From assembly GCA_963573315.1 (NCBI GenBank), contig OY752150.1, forward strand, positions 1,426,001 through 1,490,000: a stretch of DNA of 64,000 nt, in the 5' to 3' direction. The stretch's first letter is position 1. The number at the start of each line of letters is the position of its first letter. The notes under the pieces were generated by a model. The model ran no database searches. It was given only the letters and a program-made list of their open reading frames with translations, and was not told where the DNA came from. Positions 35,263-44,735 of this stretch are shown here, in pieces. The position numbers and the translations under genes were made by a program. The stretch comes from Entomortierella parvispora (taxonomy: Eukaryota > Mortierellomycota > Mortierellomycetes > Mortierellales > Mortierellaceae).

Positions 35263-36677
35263 CTAGACAGGATTTAAGCCAACAAAGCTTCGCAACTTTT
35301 CAAAGATCATAAGAGAGAGCATCGTATGTGGTCCTAGCCGGAGCCAACACATCAGAAATCCTTTGTACAGCGCCAACGGTCCCTCCCGCTGCACCGTCTT
35401 GATAGCACAGTCAATAGCCGATTTGTAGAGCGCCCCTTTTCCACTGGAGTTAAATTGCTGATTCATGTAACGGACCTTGACAGTGTCAATGGGCGAGGTA
35501 GAGATAGAACAAACAAGCCCTAGGAAGAAGATTGAGAAAGCAAAAAAAATCCATGTGTGAACGCTCGGCTCTCAATAGCTTGACTCTCCTACAACAACAT
35601 CATGTCATCGCTGTATTGTTCTCGCTTCCCTACCTGCAACTGTGCTTGCACAGAAATGAACAAGGTAGCCTTCACGGAATCGAAGCTGTCCTTCCCGATC
35701 CTGTAGTTTGAGGAGCCAATGCTTTGTGGTATCATAAGAAGCGAGCTGTGAGGCAGTGACGACCATGGCGCGTGCTGCTGTAGGAACCACGCCTCGGTAG
35801 AGTCCTGGGATTCCCTCTTCTACATAGATCGATTTGCAGGCGTCCGCAATAGAGGCATATCGAGGCTTGCCGCTGGGCCAAAAGGCCTGCATCCGTACTA
35901 TTTAAAAAGAAACAACCATCCTATTAGGTCCCGCCTTTATGAAAGTTTTTGCCGTCGTCAAGAGCGTTATTTTGCCAACTTGCCTTTGATGAGATCTGTC
36001 GGGTTGGCGATGGTACTACCGAGTAATCCAGAGGTCAATCCAGACATGAGTTTGACAATAGTTGATGTCTCCTCGCCTCCTCTCATGCCTTTGGATCCCA
36101 CCCCGCTATAAACCCCTTTGAATAGGTCATAGCTCCCAAGCCGGATGGTCGAATAAACACTCTCTCGAAGAACCGCTGGTGCCAGTCCAGCGACAAAGAC
36201 TCTAGGCCCTTCCGTTCGCATGATCTGCCTCAGTAAAGGAAATAGGCGAAGACTTGGACTAGTCCCAGTACCAGCAGTAGTCGTGGTTGTGGAAGTGATG
36301 AGTGTCGCCATCCCTGTATGGGGCTTGAGTTCACTATGTATTGATCCCGAGGAGAGCGAGGGTGACGAGGAGGGGGTCGCAGGGCTGTGTAGCGCAGTGG
36401 AATGAGAGATAGCGGCCAGCGATGGGGCCGCAGCCTCTCCTTGGAGCTGAAGCCGCGTTTTGATGACATCCACGGGATGCGTAAAAACGACGGCAATCAT
36501 GCAGCCGAGGCCGCCAAAGACCAGCTTCGCACCCAACTCTTGCCCTGGAGTCCATGCAGGAGTTGAGTCCGACACGGGGGTGGTGGAAGCGGAGTTTTTA
36601 CTGAGTGTGGGGGAAGTAGGGGCGGTGTCAGGGCTCGACCAAAGCGACTGGCTGTCCTGCTGTTTCTGAGAAGCCAT
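35263..36677 (-). CDS. Mitochondrial carrier (SLC25), uncoupling-protein/dicarboxylate-carrier-like
   Basis: Six-helix inner-membrane carrier. Exons on the minus strand: 35984-36677, 35634-35897 and 35263-35519, phase 1 at both joins, 404 residues. The three signature repeats are THPVDVIKTRLQLQG, NPTDLIKVRMQAFW (assembled across intron 1) and SPIDTVKVRYMNQQ. Intron 1 starts with GCAAGT, a GC donor that restores the second PxD motif exactly. Compared with ~300-residue family members it has a ~45-residue Ser/Thr/Pro-rich leader and a ~65-residue Ser/Thr-rich insertion between helices 1 and 2. The third motif and spacing favour the UCP/oxoglutarate/dicarboxylate branch; the transported ion or acid is not deducible. 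The LINE is inserted about 240 bp upstream of its start. Confidence 0.9.
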
Positions 36678-36900
36678 GTTGAGGGCTGAGTGTGGGCCCG
36701 GGTAGAGTGGAGAGTGGAGGAGAGAAGAGGAGGAGAGCGAGCGACAGTCAGGCAGTGAATGGGGAAGAGGGATGCAGATGATGAACACCAACTGCATACA
36801 TTCCCACACTTCTTTCCTCCCTCTCTCTCTCTCTCTTGGGAAACAGGCACACAGGGCGCCATAAAACGCCACGTGACCCATGGGTTTGGTGGCAAAGGGT

Positions 36901-36915
36901 TCTCCCCTGTCTGGC
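36901..36915 (+). repeat. Target-site duplication, 5' copy
   Basis: TCTCCCCTGTCTGGC, identical over 15 bases to 42935-42949. It marks the left boundary of the LINE insertion. Confidence 0.93.
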
Positions 36916-37054
36916 ACCTTTCCTTCCTACCAGATTTTTGCGATTTGGTGGGCCCAGCAACCCTTTCACATATAACTCGACCCACAGGCAACTGCTGGTC
37001 TAACCACAAAGGTGCACCGAACCTCATTCCCCCCACGCATCTTCCCAATTAACC

Positions 37055-38878
37055 ATGTCTGACGCATCCGCCACTGATCCCGGTGGCACAGCCGCAAATG
37101 CGGCAGATGGAGGGACGAATGTCGCCTCCACCTCCGCCAACGAAAAAATAAACAGTCCCCAAACAGCAAACAACCCGCCAATGTCGTACAGCGGGGCTGT
37201 CAGCACCAACCTACCCCTGAAACCCGAGGAGAGAGCAAAGGCAATCATTTCGGGCCTGAAGGGGATCGCCCAGGACACGTGCTGGCGCGAACTCCATGAC
37301 GGTGTCCCCGTCATTTTCTCCTACCACCCTGATCCGTACATGATCGGTGTCCCGGTGGACACCCAGGCTACTAATGTCCTGGAGGTGGCCTTGGCGTTGG
37401 AGAAGTACTACAAAGCCCCGGATGCCCTCGCCGTTTATTACGAATCGACCTGTGCTTACGTCTCGTTCCCGTCGGCAGAGAACCGAGATCTGGCACTCCA
37501 ACACCCCCCACCCTTCCGAGACGGACACCTCACCGTCTTTCCTGTGGTCCGTTCTGTGGGAGCGCGAATCACAATCACTGCTGACAACATCCCAATTGGT
37601 GACATTGGGTTACGCTTGCAACTTCTCCGAGAGATATTTGCAAGCAGCGGTAAGATCATTCACTTCTCAACCAGTGTCAACACGGAGTCCAAGCTGAACA
37701 GAGCTGCTACCAAGTTTGTCCTGGAGGTGCGCCATGACGCCGATGTAGACTTCGAGATCCCTCGGGTTGCCGCCGTCAATGGATGCAACGTCCTTTTCGC
37801 CTGGAGCGGATCGCCTTTCTGTTACCGCTGTGGAAGAGGCGACCACGTCAAAAACCAGTGCCCCAAGCCCCACGACTTTGTACTCTGGAAGCAACCTCCT
37901 CTTGAAACGCCCATCATGGGCAGAGCGTTTACGGACCCGAACGCCCCCCTTAGAGAACCCAAGGAGAAGAAGAGGAAGATGAACCCTCCAGGTAAATCAG
38001 AAAGCAAGAAACCCAATGCGCAGAAGGCTGGCCCCCTTCCTGCCAGAGGCAAAAAGACTAAATCTCAGGACCAACTTTCTTCTGGTGCCTCCAGCTCATC
38101 CCATGCGTCAGGAAAGAGCTCGGAGGGTGTGCCAACACCGAAGAGGGGTTCTGGCCCTCCTCCCAAGGAAAGTACAATTGTCCATGACAACGTATCGACT
38201 GGAAGGGAGAACCAAAACCGAGCCGCTGACGTTTCCTCTTCATCGTCTGCAACTCAAAAAATAGGTCGACAAGAGGCTGAGAACGATGGAACTGCAGCAC
38301 CCCCTGTGGTTACACCGAACTCCCCACCAAACCCACCAGTGGATGCAACTGATGGCAGCGATGGGTCGGCCAGTCGCACCACTCCTCCTCAGACACAGCG
38401 CTCAGAGGAGGGGACGACCGAGTCCACTTCCAATGGCTCGGTCACTCCCAAAGGAACCGAGAGCAAGTCACCGGGAGACACCACTCAACCACAAGAAGAC
38501 GGAAACGAGCCACAAGAGAACGAGAGCCAAGACATGTCTGAAGAGGAAGAGGAAGAGGAAGATGGTGATGATTGGGACATGGAAGACTCGGATGGCGAGG
38601 AGTCGGACTCTTCGTATTACGAAGGGGAAGAGATGGAGGGGATTGAGCTTACGGCGGAAGAAGAGGCGGAGCTCAACGACCCCAACACGTCCAACGAGCG
38701 AAGTGCATACCTGAAACTCAAGCTGGATCGCAAGATGAAGGGCAGGGGGGCGGGCGGCCGGCTCCTCAAGAGCAAGGGGAAGGGCAAGAGCAAGACGAAG
38801 GCAACCGAAAAATTCAAAGCAGCCAATAGAAAGGACAAGCTGAAGACGTCCAAGCCTGCTGCACGGTCTGATCAATAA
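37055..38878 (+). CDS. LINE ORF1: gag-like RNA-binding protein with CCHC zinc knuckle
   Basis: 607 residues. ORF1 proteins coat the element RNA to form the retrotransposition particle. The N-terminal 50 residues are Ala/Asn/Thr-rich. A globular part (about 50-250) ends in a region like the RNA-binding fold upstream of gag knuckles in LINEs (RVAAVNGCNVLFAWSGSPF). A single zinc knuckle follows at about 255-268 (CYRCGRGDHVKNQC; C-x2-C-x4-H-x4-C). The C-terminal half is low complexity: basic and Ser/Pro-rich, then a strongly acidic stretch (about 490-545), then a Lys/Gly-rich end (GKGKSKTKATEK). The stop TAA overlaps the ATG of ORF2. Confidence 0.93.
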   Translation: MSDASATDPGGTAANAADGGTNVASTSANEKINSPQTANNPPMSYSGAVSTNLPLKPEERAKAIISGLKGIAQDTCWRELHDGVPVIFSYHPDPYMIGVPVDTQATNVLEVALALEKYYKAPDALAVYYESTCAYVSFPSAENRDLALQHPPPFRDGHLTVFPVVRSVGARITITADNIPIGDIGLRLQLLREIFASSGKIIHFSTSVNTESKLNRAATKFVLEVRHDADVDFEIPRVAAVNGCNVLFAWSGSPFCYRCGRGDHVKNQCPKPHDFVLWKQPPLETPIMGRAFTDPNAPLREPKEKKRKMNPPGKSESKKPNAQKAGPLPARGKKTKSQDQLSSGASSSSHASGKSSEGVPTPKRGSGPPPKESTIVHDNVSTGRENQNRAADVSSSSSATQKIGRQEAENDGTAAPPVVTPNSPPNPPVDATDGSDGSASRTTPPQTQRSEEGTTESTSNGSVTPKGTESKSPGDTTQPQEDGNEPQENESQDMSEEEEEEEDGDDWDMEDSDGEESDSSYYEGEEMEGIELTAEEEAELNDPNTSNERSAYLKLKLDRKMKGRGAGGRLLKSKGKGKSKTKATEKFKAANRKDKLKTSKPAARSDQ

Positions 38879-41800
38879 TGATTGTGAAGAAACAACCCAT
38901 CCGCCTGGGCACAGTGAACGCGCGCACACTGTACGCCTCTTCATCAGCAGAACGCCGCACCAACTCTTCACAATTCATCCGGTTCTTGCGGGACCAACGC
39001 CTGGACATCCTGGCGCTCCAAGAGACCAACTTCGACCCCAACCAATCCGACTTCCTTGACACCACCCTCTACACCCACAGCTCCGTGTGGACCAAACATG
39101 TCGCCCTCCTGTGCATGAACAGCCGCTTCGTGCTCCTCAACTCGTACGTGTCTCTGGACCAACGTACCGTTGTGGCGCAAGTGGCCCGCTCAACCGACCC
39201 GGAGGTGCCCCTGTTCTCCGTCTGCGTCATCTATGCCCCTGCTGACGGCAGAGCTCTTCGAAATTCTTTCTTCCAACGAACCCTCGACCTCCCCTTCTTC
39301 CAACACCCTCCCCCCGATTTTTTCATCCTAGGGGATTTCAACTACCATCATCACCTCCGCGGAACGGTCCTACCAGAATGGCGTGGATGGCTGAAGGATA
39401 ACTCTCTCGACATCATCACCCGTGGCAGCTCCCTCCCCATTCCGACATTCACAAACTCTCAAACTCAAACAACCATCGACTACATTTTCGCCTCCCCCTC
39501 CATGGCTGAGAATGCTGGTCTCCCACAAGTCAGGTACATCAATAGAGCCTGGACCGACCATTCCCTCCTGTCGTGTGACATCCAACTGGAGGCCCTCACC
39601 ACAGGGCCCGGAGTGTGGAGGATGAACTCTTCAATGCTGGAGGATAAAACGTTCACCCGTTTTCTCACCCAGTCGATAGACAACATTCTCCCAGACCTTT
39701 CGGGGCTCGCCCCAGAGGTGGCTTTGGACAGTCTTAAGTACAGACTTCAAGACGACATCCAACAGGAGAGCATGCGCAGGTCTAAGGAGCGAAAAGATGA
39801 ACTCAACAACCTACAACGCCAGAGACAACACCTACTACAACGTATCTCCTGGTACCAAGGCAGCCCCACTGATAAACGACAACAGATCCAGGACCTGCGA
39901 TCTGAAGTCTCAGAGGTGGAAAGGCGGTTAACAGCCGAGCAGGAAAAACACATGTCATCCCTTTTGATCAGAGCCAAGATCAAGTTCCAGGACTTCGGGG
40001 AACAGTCTACTCGCTTTTTCTTCAGCACGCTGAAAGCCAGAGCGACAAAGAGAACGATCACATACCTACTTCCACCAAACACAACAGTTCCAGTGACGGA
40101 TTCTGAGGGGATGTGCAGGATCGGTCACTCCTTCTACACTAAACTGTACAGCAAGGAGGACGTCAACCTGGAGGCTATTCAGGAAATGGTGTCCAACCTC
40201 CCCCCGGACGCTCGACTGACAGAGGAAGCCCAGCAGAAACTGACAGCCCCAGTGTCGACGGAGGAGGTACTACTGGCTCTCAAAGACTGCGCGTACAACA
40301 AAGCACCTGGAAAGGATGGCTTCCCCTTTGAACTCTATAGAGGGATCATCACTCACGAAGGAGTTGCAGCCCTTCTCACTACGGTCATGGACCGTGCTGT
40401 TCGTCACAACATCCAACCTGCATCATGGAAACAGACGATCATGATCCTCCTATACAAGAAGGGCGAAGCTGGAGACCTGGCCAACTGGCGACCATTGTCA
40501 TTGATCAACTCGGACGCCAAAATATTCACCAAAATCCTCACCCGTCGACTGCAACCCCACATGTCGAAGCTAGTCGGCCCCTCACAGACTGGATTCGTCA
40601 AGGGACGTTTGATCACGGACAATGGAATCGTCATGGCAACAATTAGAGACCACTGTAGTCGCGAAAAAATCTCGGGGGCTGGAGTACTCCTGGATCAGGA
40701 GAAGGCTTACGACCGGGTACACCCGACGTATCTTCGCGCAGTTATGGACACCATGGACTTCCCGAAAGCCTTCACCGACTCTATTTTTTCCCTCTTTTTC
40801 AGCACAAAGATCCAACTCAACATCAACGGATACCTCACCGCCCCGTTTGTCCAGCAACGTGGCCTCCGTCAAGGGGACCCGCTCTCCCCCTTGCTATTCA
40901 ACCTCGCCATTGAGCCCCTCATCCAAACCATCGCCCGTTCCCCGATCATCAGTGGAATCCCTGTAGGCACCAACCCAGAGGTCCCGCCTCTGAAAGTCAT
41001 GGCTTACGCGGATGATCTTGGAGACTTCATACGCACGGCGAATGAATGGACAGAACTCAAGAGAATCATGACGGTCTATGGATGTGCTTCCAACGCCCGT
41101 CTCAACTTGAAAAAGACAGTGGCCTTTCCGCTTGGCCCAGGGATGGAGGCCGAACTTCTTAGCCTGTTAAAGGAAGATAAAGTCCAGATCCACTCCGTGT
41201 CATCCGAAGCGGCCATCGTCTACCTAGGATTTCCTATTGCCCTCAACGCCTCCCAGCGCGACAACTTTTACGACGGTCTCTTAAAAAAGATCAAGCAAGT
41301 GTCGGGTTTACACACCACCAGGGGGCTCTCGATCAAAGGACGAGGTATTATTGCAACTTCCATCCTCCTCTCTAAACTCTGGCATGTCCTGAGTGTAGAT
41401 ACACCGACCAAGGCGTGGATAAGCAAGGTCCAAGGAGTCGTCCGCAAGTTTGTCTGCCCCAACTTCCCAGCACCATCCTTCGACTTCCTCAGTCAGGCCA
41501 AAACAAAAGGAGGGATTGGATTGATCAACGTCGGAAAACAAGCACTGGCCATGCAGCTCAAAGCAATCCAACGACTTGTGTCAACGAAGGTGACATCCTT
41601 CGCGCAGCCGATTTTGAAGGCTTTGCTTCAAACATACTCAAAGTCGGCATATCCATTTGCGGCTCTGGCGAACCCAAAGTATCATCTGGATAATTTCAAT
41701 TTCTTCCGAGGCGCCACGACATTCAAAAAATGGCTAAGGACTCTTAGTCTAGTGGCAGCCCCTCCGCCGACCCCCGTCAACCGTGAGGACGCGCCTATTG

Positions 41801-42768
41801 ATTCCGTTTTGGGCCTTCTCACGACAGATTGGATCGGACCGGCAGTGAGACCACCACAGCTGCCCATTTGGAGGATGGACCAAGCATTCCGCCTGGTCAT
41901 GAGTGATTCCGATGACTTGCAGGGACATTTGGAATTCATTCCTTCAGGGGAACGACCCCCTGGGGCGCGCACGTACCCTGGATTCGAACGAAACGTCCGA
42001 CAAGGATTCTTCCCTGCGTCCAACAGCCTGGAGAAACTCCTGGACCAAAACACCTGGATCGACACCACGGAGTCTCTGAGCCAGCGGATCAAATCCTATG
42101 GCTCGCAACCGGGATCAGACATGAACCTGGGCAACATGTCCACTGGGGCCCTTCGACGACTGCTCACAAAAAGCAAGGAAGAGGAGGAAGCAGCACCCCT
42201 GGACAACACACCCGGACAAAACCTTACAACTCAGTTTTGGGACTTTTTCTGGAAGGCCGACATCCCACACACCACTCGCACGGTATGGTGGCGCCTTCTA
42301 ATCAGCAAACTCCCCTCTCGAAAACGACTACACTCCATCATGGAGGAGACCTTCGAAGAATCCTGCGCAATCTGCGGAGCAGCGCAGGAGACTGACCGCC
42401 ACATGATTTTCACATGCCCGCGGAAACTCCAAGTTTGGCGCTCCTCGCTAGCGACTCACGTCGGAGACATGGATTTCTCATGGGAGTTCATCGAACTTCT
42501 TCTGTATGGTGAACATGAGCAGATCCTCCCCACGAGCAACATCAGTGCAATTGCACTTCTAACAACCGTCCTTCATCAGATCTGGATATTTCACTTTCTC
42601 CACATCCTCGAGGACCAACCCTTCGACGCCACCCAGGTGACAACGTCCATTGATCTTGCGGTCAACAAAATTGTCAACCAGAACGAGTATCGGCGACGCG
42701 TACAGGAGGAACGCAGCCGTGAGTCAGCAACTGACCCCAACTCAGGCCCCACGACCCCCCAAACCTAG
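38878..42768 (+). CDS. LINE ORF2: APE endonuclease - reverse transcriptase - CCHC
   Basis: 1,296 residues, uninterrupted. Residues 1-235 are an exonuclease/endonuclease/phosphatase-fold nicking enzyme (LALQETNF, FILGDFNYHHH, IDYIFAS, WTDHSLLSCD). The reverse transcriptase spans about 440-760: YKKGEAGDLANWRPLSLIN, GFVKGRLITDN, LLDQEKAYDRV, QQRGLRQGDPLSPLLFN, and the catalytic YADD at about 709-712. A C-terminal zinc-binding motif (CAICGAAQETDRHMIFTCP, about 1162-1180) matches the zf-RVT type. It starts at the ATG within TAATG, so translation probably depends on reinitiation after ORF1, as in other LINEs with this arrangement. All key catalytic residues appear present. Confidence 0.95.
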   Translation: MIVKKQPIRLGTVNARTLYASSSAERRTNSSQFIRFLRDQRLDILALQETNFDPNQSDFLDTTLYTHSSVWTKHVALLCMNSRFVLLNSYVSLDQRTVVAQVARSTDPEVPLFSVCVIYAPADGRALRNSFFQRTLDLPFFQHPPPDFFILGDFNYHHHLRGTVLPEWRGWLKDNSLDIITRGSSLPIPTFTNSQTQTTIDYIFASPSMAENAGLPQVRYINRAWTDHSLLSCDIQLEALTTGPGVWRMNSSMLEDKTFTRFLTQSIDNILPDLSGLAPEVALDSLKYRLQDDIQQESMRRSKERKDELNNLQRQRQHLLQRISWYQGSPTDKRQQIQDLRSEVSEVERRLTAEQEKHMSSLLIRAKIKFQDFGEQSTRFFFSTLKARATKRTITYLLPPNTTVPVTDSEGMCRIGHSFYTKLYSKEDVNLEAIQEMVSNLPPDARLTEEAQQKLTAPVSTEEVLLALKDCAYNKAPGKDGFPFELYRGIITHEGVAALLTTVMDRAVRHNIQPASWKQTIMILLYKKGEAGDLANWRPLSLINSDAKIFTKILTRRLQPHMSKLVGPSQTGFVKGRLITDNGIVMATIRDHCSREKISGAGVLLDQEKAYDRVHPTYLRAVMDTMDFPKAFTDSIFSLFFSTKIQLNINGYLTAPFVQQRGLRQGDPLSPLLFNLAIEPLIQTIARSPIISGIPVGTNPEVPPLKVMAYADDLGDFIRTANEWTELKRIMTVYGCASNARLNLKKTVAFPLGPGMEAELLSLLKEDKVQIHSVSSEAAIVYLGFPIALNASQRDNFYDGLLKKIKQVSGLHTTRGLSIKGRGIIATSILLSKLWHVLSVDTPTKAWISKVQGVVRKFVCPNFPAPSFDFLSQAKTKGGIGLINVGKQALAMQLKAIQRLVSTKVTSFAQPILKALLQTYSKSAYPFAALANPKYHLDNFNFFRGATTFKKWLRTLSLVAAPPPTPVNREDAPIDSVLGLLTTDWIGPAVRPPQLPIWRMDQAFRLVMSDSDDLQGHLEFIPSGERPPGARTYPGFERNVRQGFFPASNSLEKLLDQNTWIDTTESLSQRIKSYGSQPGSDMNLGNMSTGALRRLLTKSKEEEEAAPLDNTPGQNLTTQFWDFFWKADIPHTTRTVWWRLLISKLPSRKRLHSIMEETFEESCAICGAAQETDRHMIFTCPRKLQVWRSSLATHVGDMDFSWEFIELLLYGEHEQILPTSNISAIALLTTVLHQIWIFHFLHILEDQPFDATQVTTSIDLAVNKIVNQNEYRRRVQEERSRESATDPNSGPTTPQT

Positions 42769-42934
42769 CATTTCTTCTTTTATTTTCTTCTATACCTGTA
42801 TTTTTATCTTTTAGTACCACCCCCGTAGTGCTTGTTGTAACTCAAATTTGATCGTAGTAGCGCCGCCTGAAGATGTAGGGGCACTGGATTTCTTGGACAC
42901 TGACCCAAATAAACCAGATAAAAACAAAAAAAAA

Positions 42935-42949
42935 TCTCCCCTGTCTGGC
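42935..42949 (+). repeat. Target-site duplication, 3' copy
   Basis: Identical to 36901-36915. It directly follows the A-rich LINE tail and marks where the original host sequence resumes. Confidence 0.93.
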
Positions 42950-43281
42950 TCAGTCGCGCCCTCCTCTTGCTCCCCTTCCTCCTCCTCGTATCCTTCCTCA
43001 GTGTCCATCCTCCTCTCCTCACGGCCCTCGTTCCTTCTTTCCTTGCCTTCAACAACATGTACAACATGTACAACATGGACAACGAGATCACTTTTATCTG
43101 CAGCAATCCTTGCCTTCAAGAGAAGGTTAAACAGGGAAGCAACTCTGCGCAAAGACTGTGACCGCACATCGATGAAAATCATCATTGCCTCAAATGGCAT
43201 TGATTTTCCTCTCGTCCACCTTTCCTCTCCTTCATTCTATCCAAAGAGACACCCTCCGTTCAACCTCAAACACAAACAGAA
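42950..43281 (+). promoter_or_regulatory. Leader of the M20 gene, displaced from its former upstream sequence by the LINE
   Basis: Pyrimidine-rich sequence with three tandem units of TACAACATG type at about 43050-43078. Before the LINE inserted this joined 36915 directly, so the SLC25 and M20 start codons were about 570 bp apart, back to back. Confidence 0.5.
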
Positions 43282-44735
43282 ATGCATTCAAACCCTGGAA
43301 AGTCCGTCGTGGCCGCCGTCGAGAAGGCCTCGTCAGAGTTACGCGACCTCTCCATGCAGATCCACGATCATCCGGAGCTCGGCTACCAAGAGGTCTTTGC
43401 CCACAAGACCCTAACCGACTTTCTAACTGCTCATGGATTTCATGTCACCAAACACGCCTGCAATATCCCTACAGCCTTTATTGCCGAGTATGAACATCCA
43501 GGTGCAGACAAGGCCGCATTTGGGACGCCAATTCGGTCCATTGGCTTCTGCTCCGAATTTGACGCCTTGCCAGCGATCGGACACGGGTGTGGCCATAACT
43601 TGATTGCGATCGCAGGCGTGGGCGCAGCCTTGGGAGTGAAAGAGGCCATGGAGAAGAACAAGATTCGGGGTCGGGTTCGTCTTTTGGGGACACCGGCAGA
43701 GGAGACCCTGGGTGGGAAGAGACCAATGTTGGAGAGGGGCGCGTTTGAGGGCCTGGATGCATGCTTGATGGTTCATCCAGGCCAGTTTGATATTCTGTAC
43801 CGCCAGCCATTGGGTGTTGGACGGTTGGAGGTCGAGTTTCATGGGAAGGCAGCACATGCGTCCGCGTCGCCGTGGGAAGGTAAAGAAGCCACACCACACT
43901 GCAAGAAAAAAATCAACTGTGTACACATGCACTATAATGAATGCATCCGAGATGGAGGAAGGGGGAAAGAGATTCGACCTGTTGCCTCTAATGAATGAAT
44001 GTCTCCTTCTCATGGTTAGGCATCAACGCACTCGATGCCATGACAATGTCCTACAACGCCATCGGTCTCCTCCGCCAGCAGACATTGCCCAGCAACAGAA
44101 TCCATTCCATCATTACTAACGGCGGACAAGCAGCCAACAGTAAGTGCCCTTCTGTTTCCTAAGAGTTTTCTTTTTTCCTTGAATGATTGTTCACCCGTCG
44201 TTTTTTTCTGTCTCTGTATGCAGTTATTCCCGAGCTGGTCACAGCTGTAATCATGTACCGTGCTGTCAAGAACCCAGACCTCGTCAAGCTGCACGACCAA
44301 ATCATTGAGATTCTAGAATCGTCAGCAGAGGCAACGGGATGCACAGTCAAGGTCGAGAAGGTTATGGAGTACTTGCCATTGAACAACAATTCCCTGTTGA
44401 CTGATCGATTCGGGTCCTACATGGAGTCCTTTGGCGCCAAATACCAGGGTCGACAGATTGACGAAACCTTCCCAACAGGATCAACCGATATGGGCAATGT
44501 TACAGTGGCCATGCCCGGGTTCCATCCAGTCTTCAACATTGCTAGTATGGAGGGTGTCCGTGAACCTGGTCTGTCAACACACTCGATTCTGTTTGCTGAA
44601 CGTGCTGGTACAGAAGTTGCCCATCAAACTGCTATCCGAGCCGCCAAGGCAATGTCCCTGACTGGTTTGGACGTTCTGCTCGATGCCGAGTTTACAAAGA
44701 ACGTCCGCAGGGAATTTGATCAGCCTAAAGAGTAA
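43282..44735 (+). CDS. M20-family amidohydrolase/dipeptidase (PM20D2/AbgB-like)
   Basis: Metal-dependent amidohydrolase that cleaves amide bonds of N-acyl amino acids or dipeptides. Three exons: 43282-43879, 44020-44139 and 44224-44735, phase 1 at both joins, 409 residues. Motifs: HDHPELGYQE near the start, FCSEFDALPAIGHGCGHNL (metal ligands including His-Gly-Cys-Gly-His), GTPAEETLGGK (catalytic glutamate pair), GKAAHASASPWEGINALDA (dimerisation lid, spliced across intron 1) and a late ERAGTEVAHQ. This matches the peptidase M20 domain-containing-2 branch. The start ATG (AGAAATGC) is the first in the long frame. No signal peptide, so probably cytosolic. Exact substrate is unknown. Confidence 0.92.

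Larger units (their letters stand above)
36916..42934 (+). mobile_element. Complete non-LTR retrotransposon (LINE), 6.0 kb, both ORFs open
   Basis: The element lies exactly between two identical 15-bp direct repeats (36901-36915 and 42935-42949). It has a 139-bp 5' UTR, ORF1 (37055-38878) and ORF2 (38878-42768), then a 166-bp 3' UTR ending in an A-rich tail (TAAAAACAAAAAAAAA, 42919-42934). ORF1 stop and ORF2 start overlap in TAATG. Domain order is a gag-like protein with CCHC knuckle, then APE endonuclease, reverse transcriptase and a C-terminal CCHC finger. This fits the L1/Tad side of non-LTR elements; I see no RNase H and do not assign a clade. Full length, exact duplication and intact frames indicate a recent and possibly still competent insertion. 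Confidence 0.95.
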
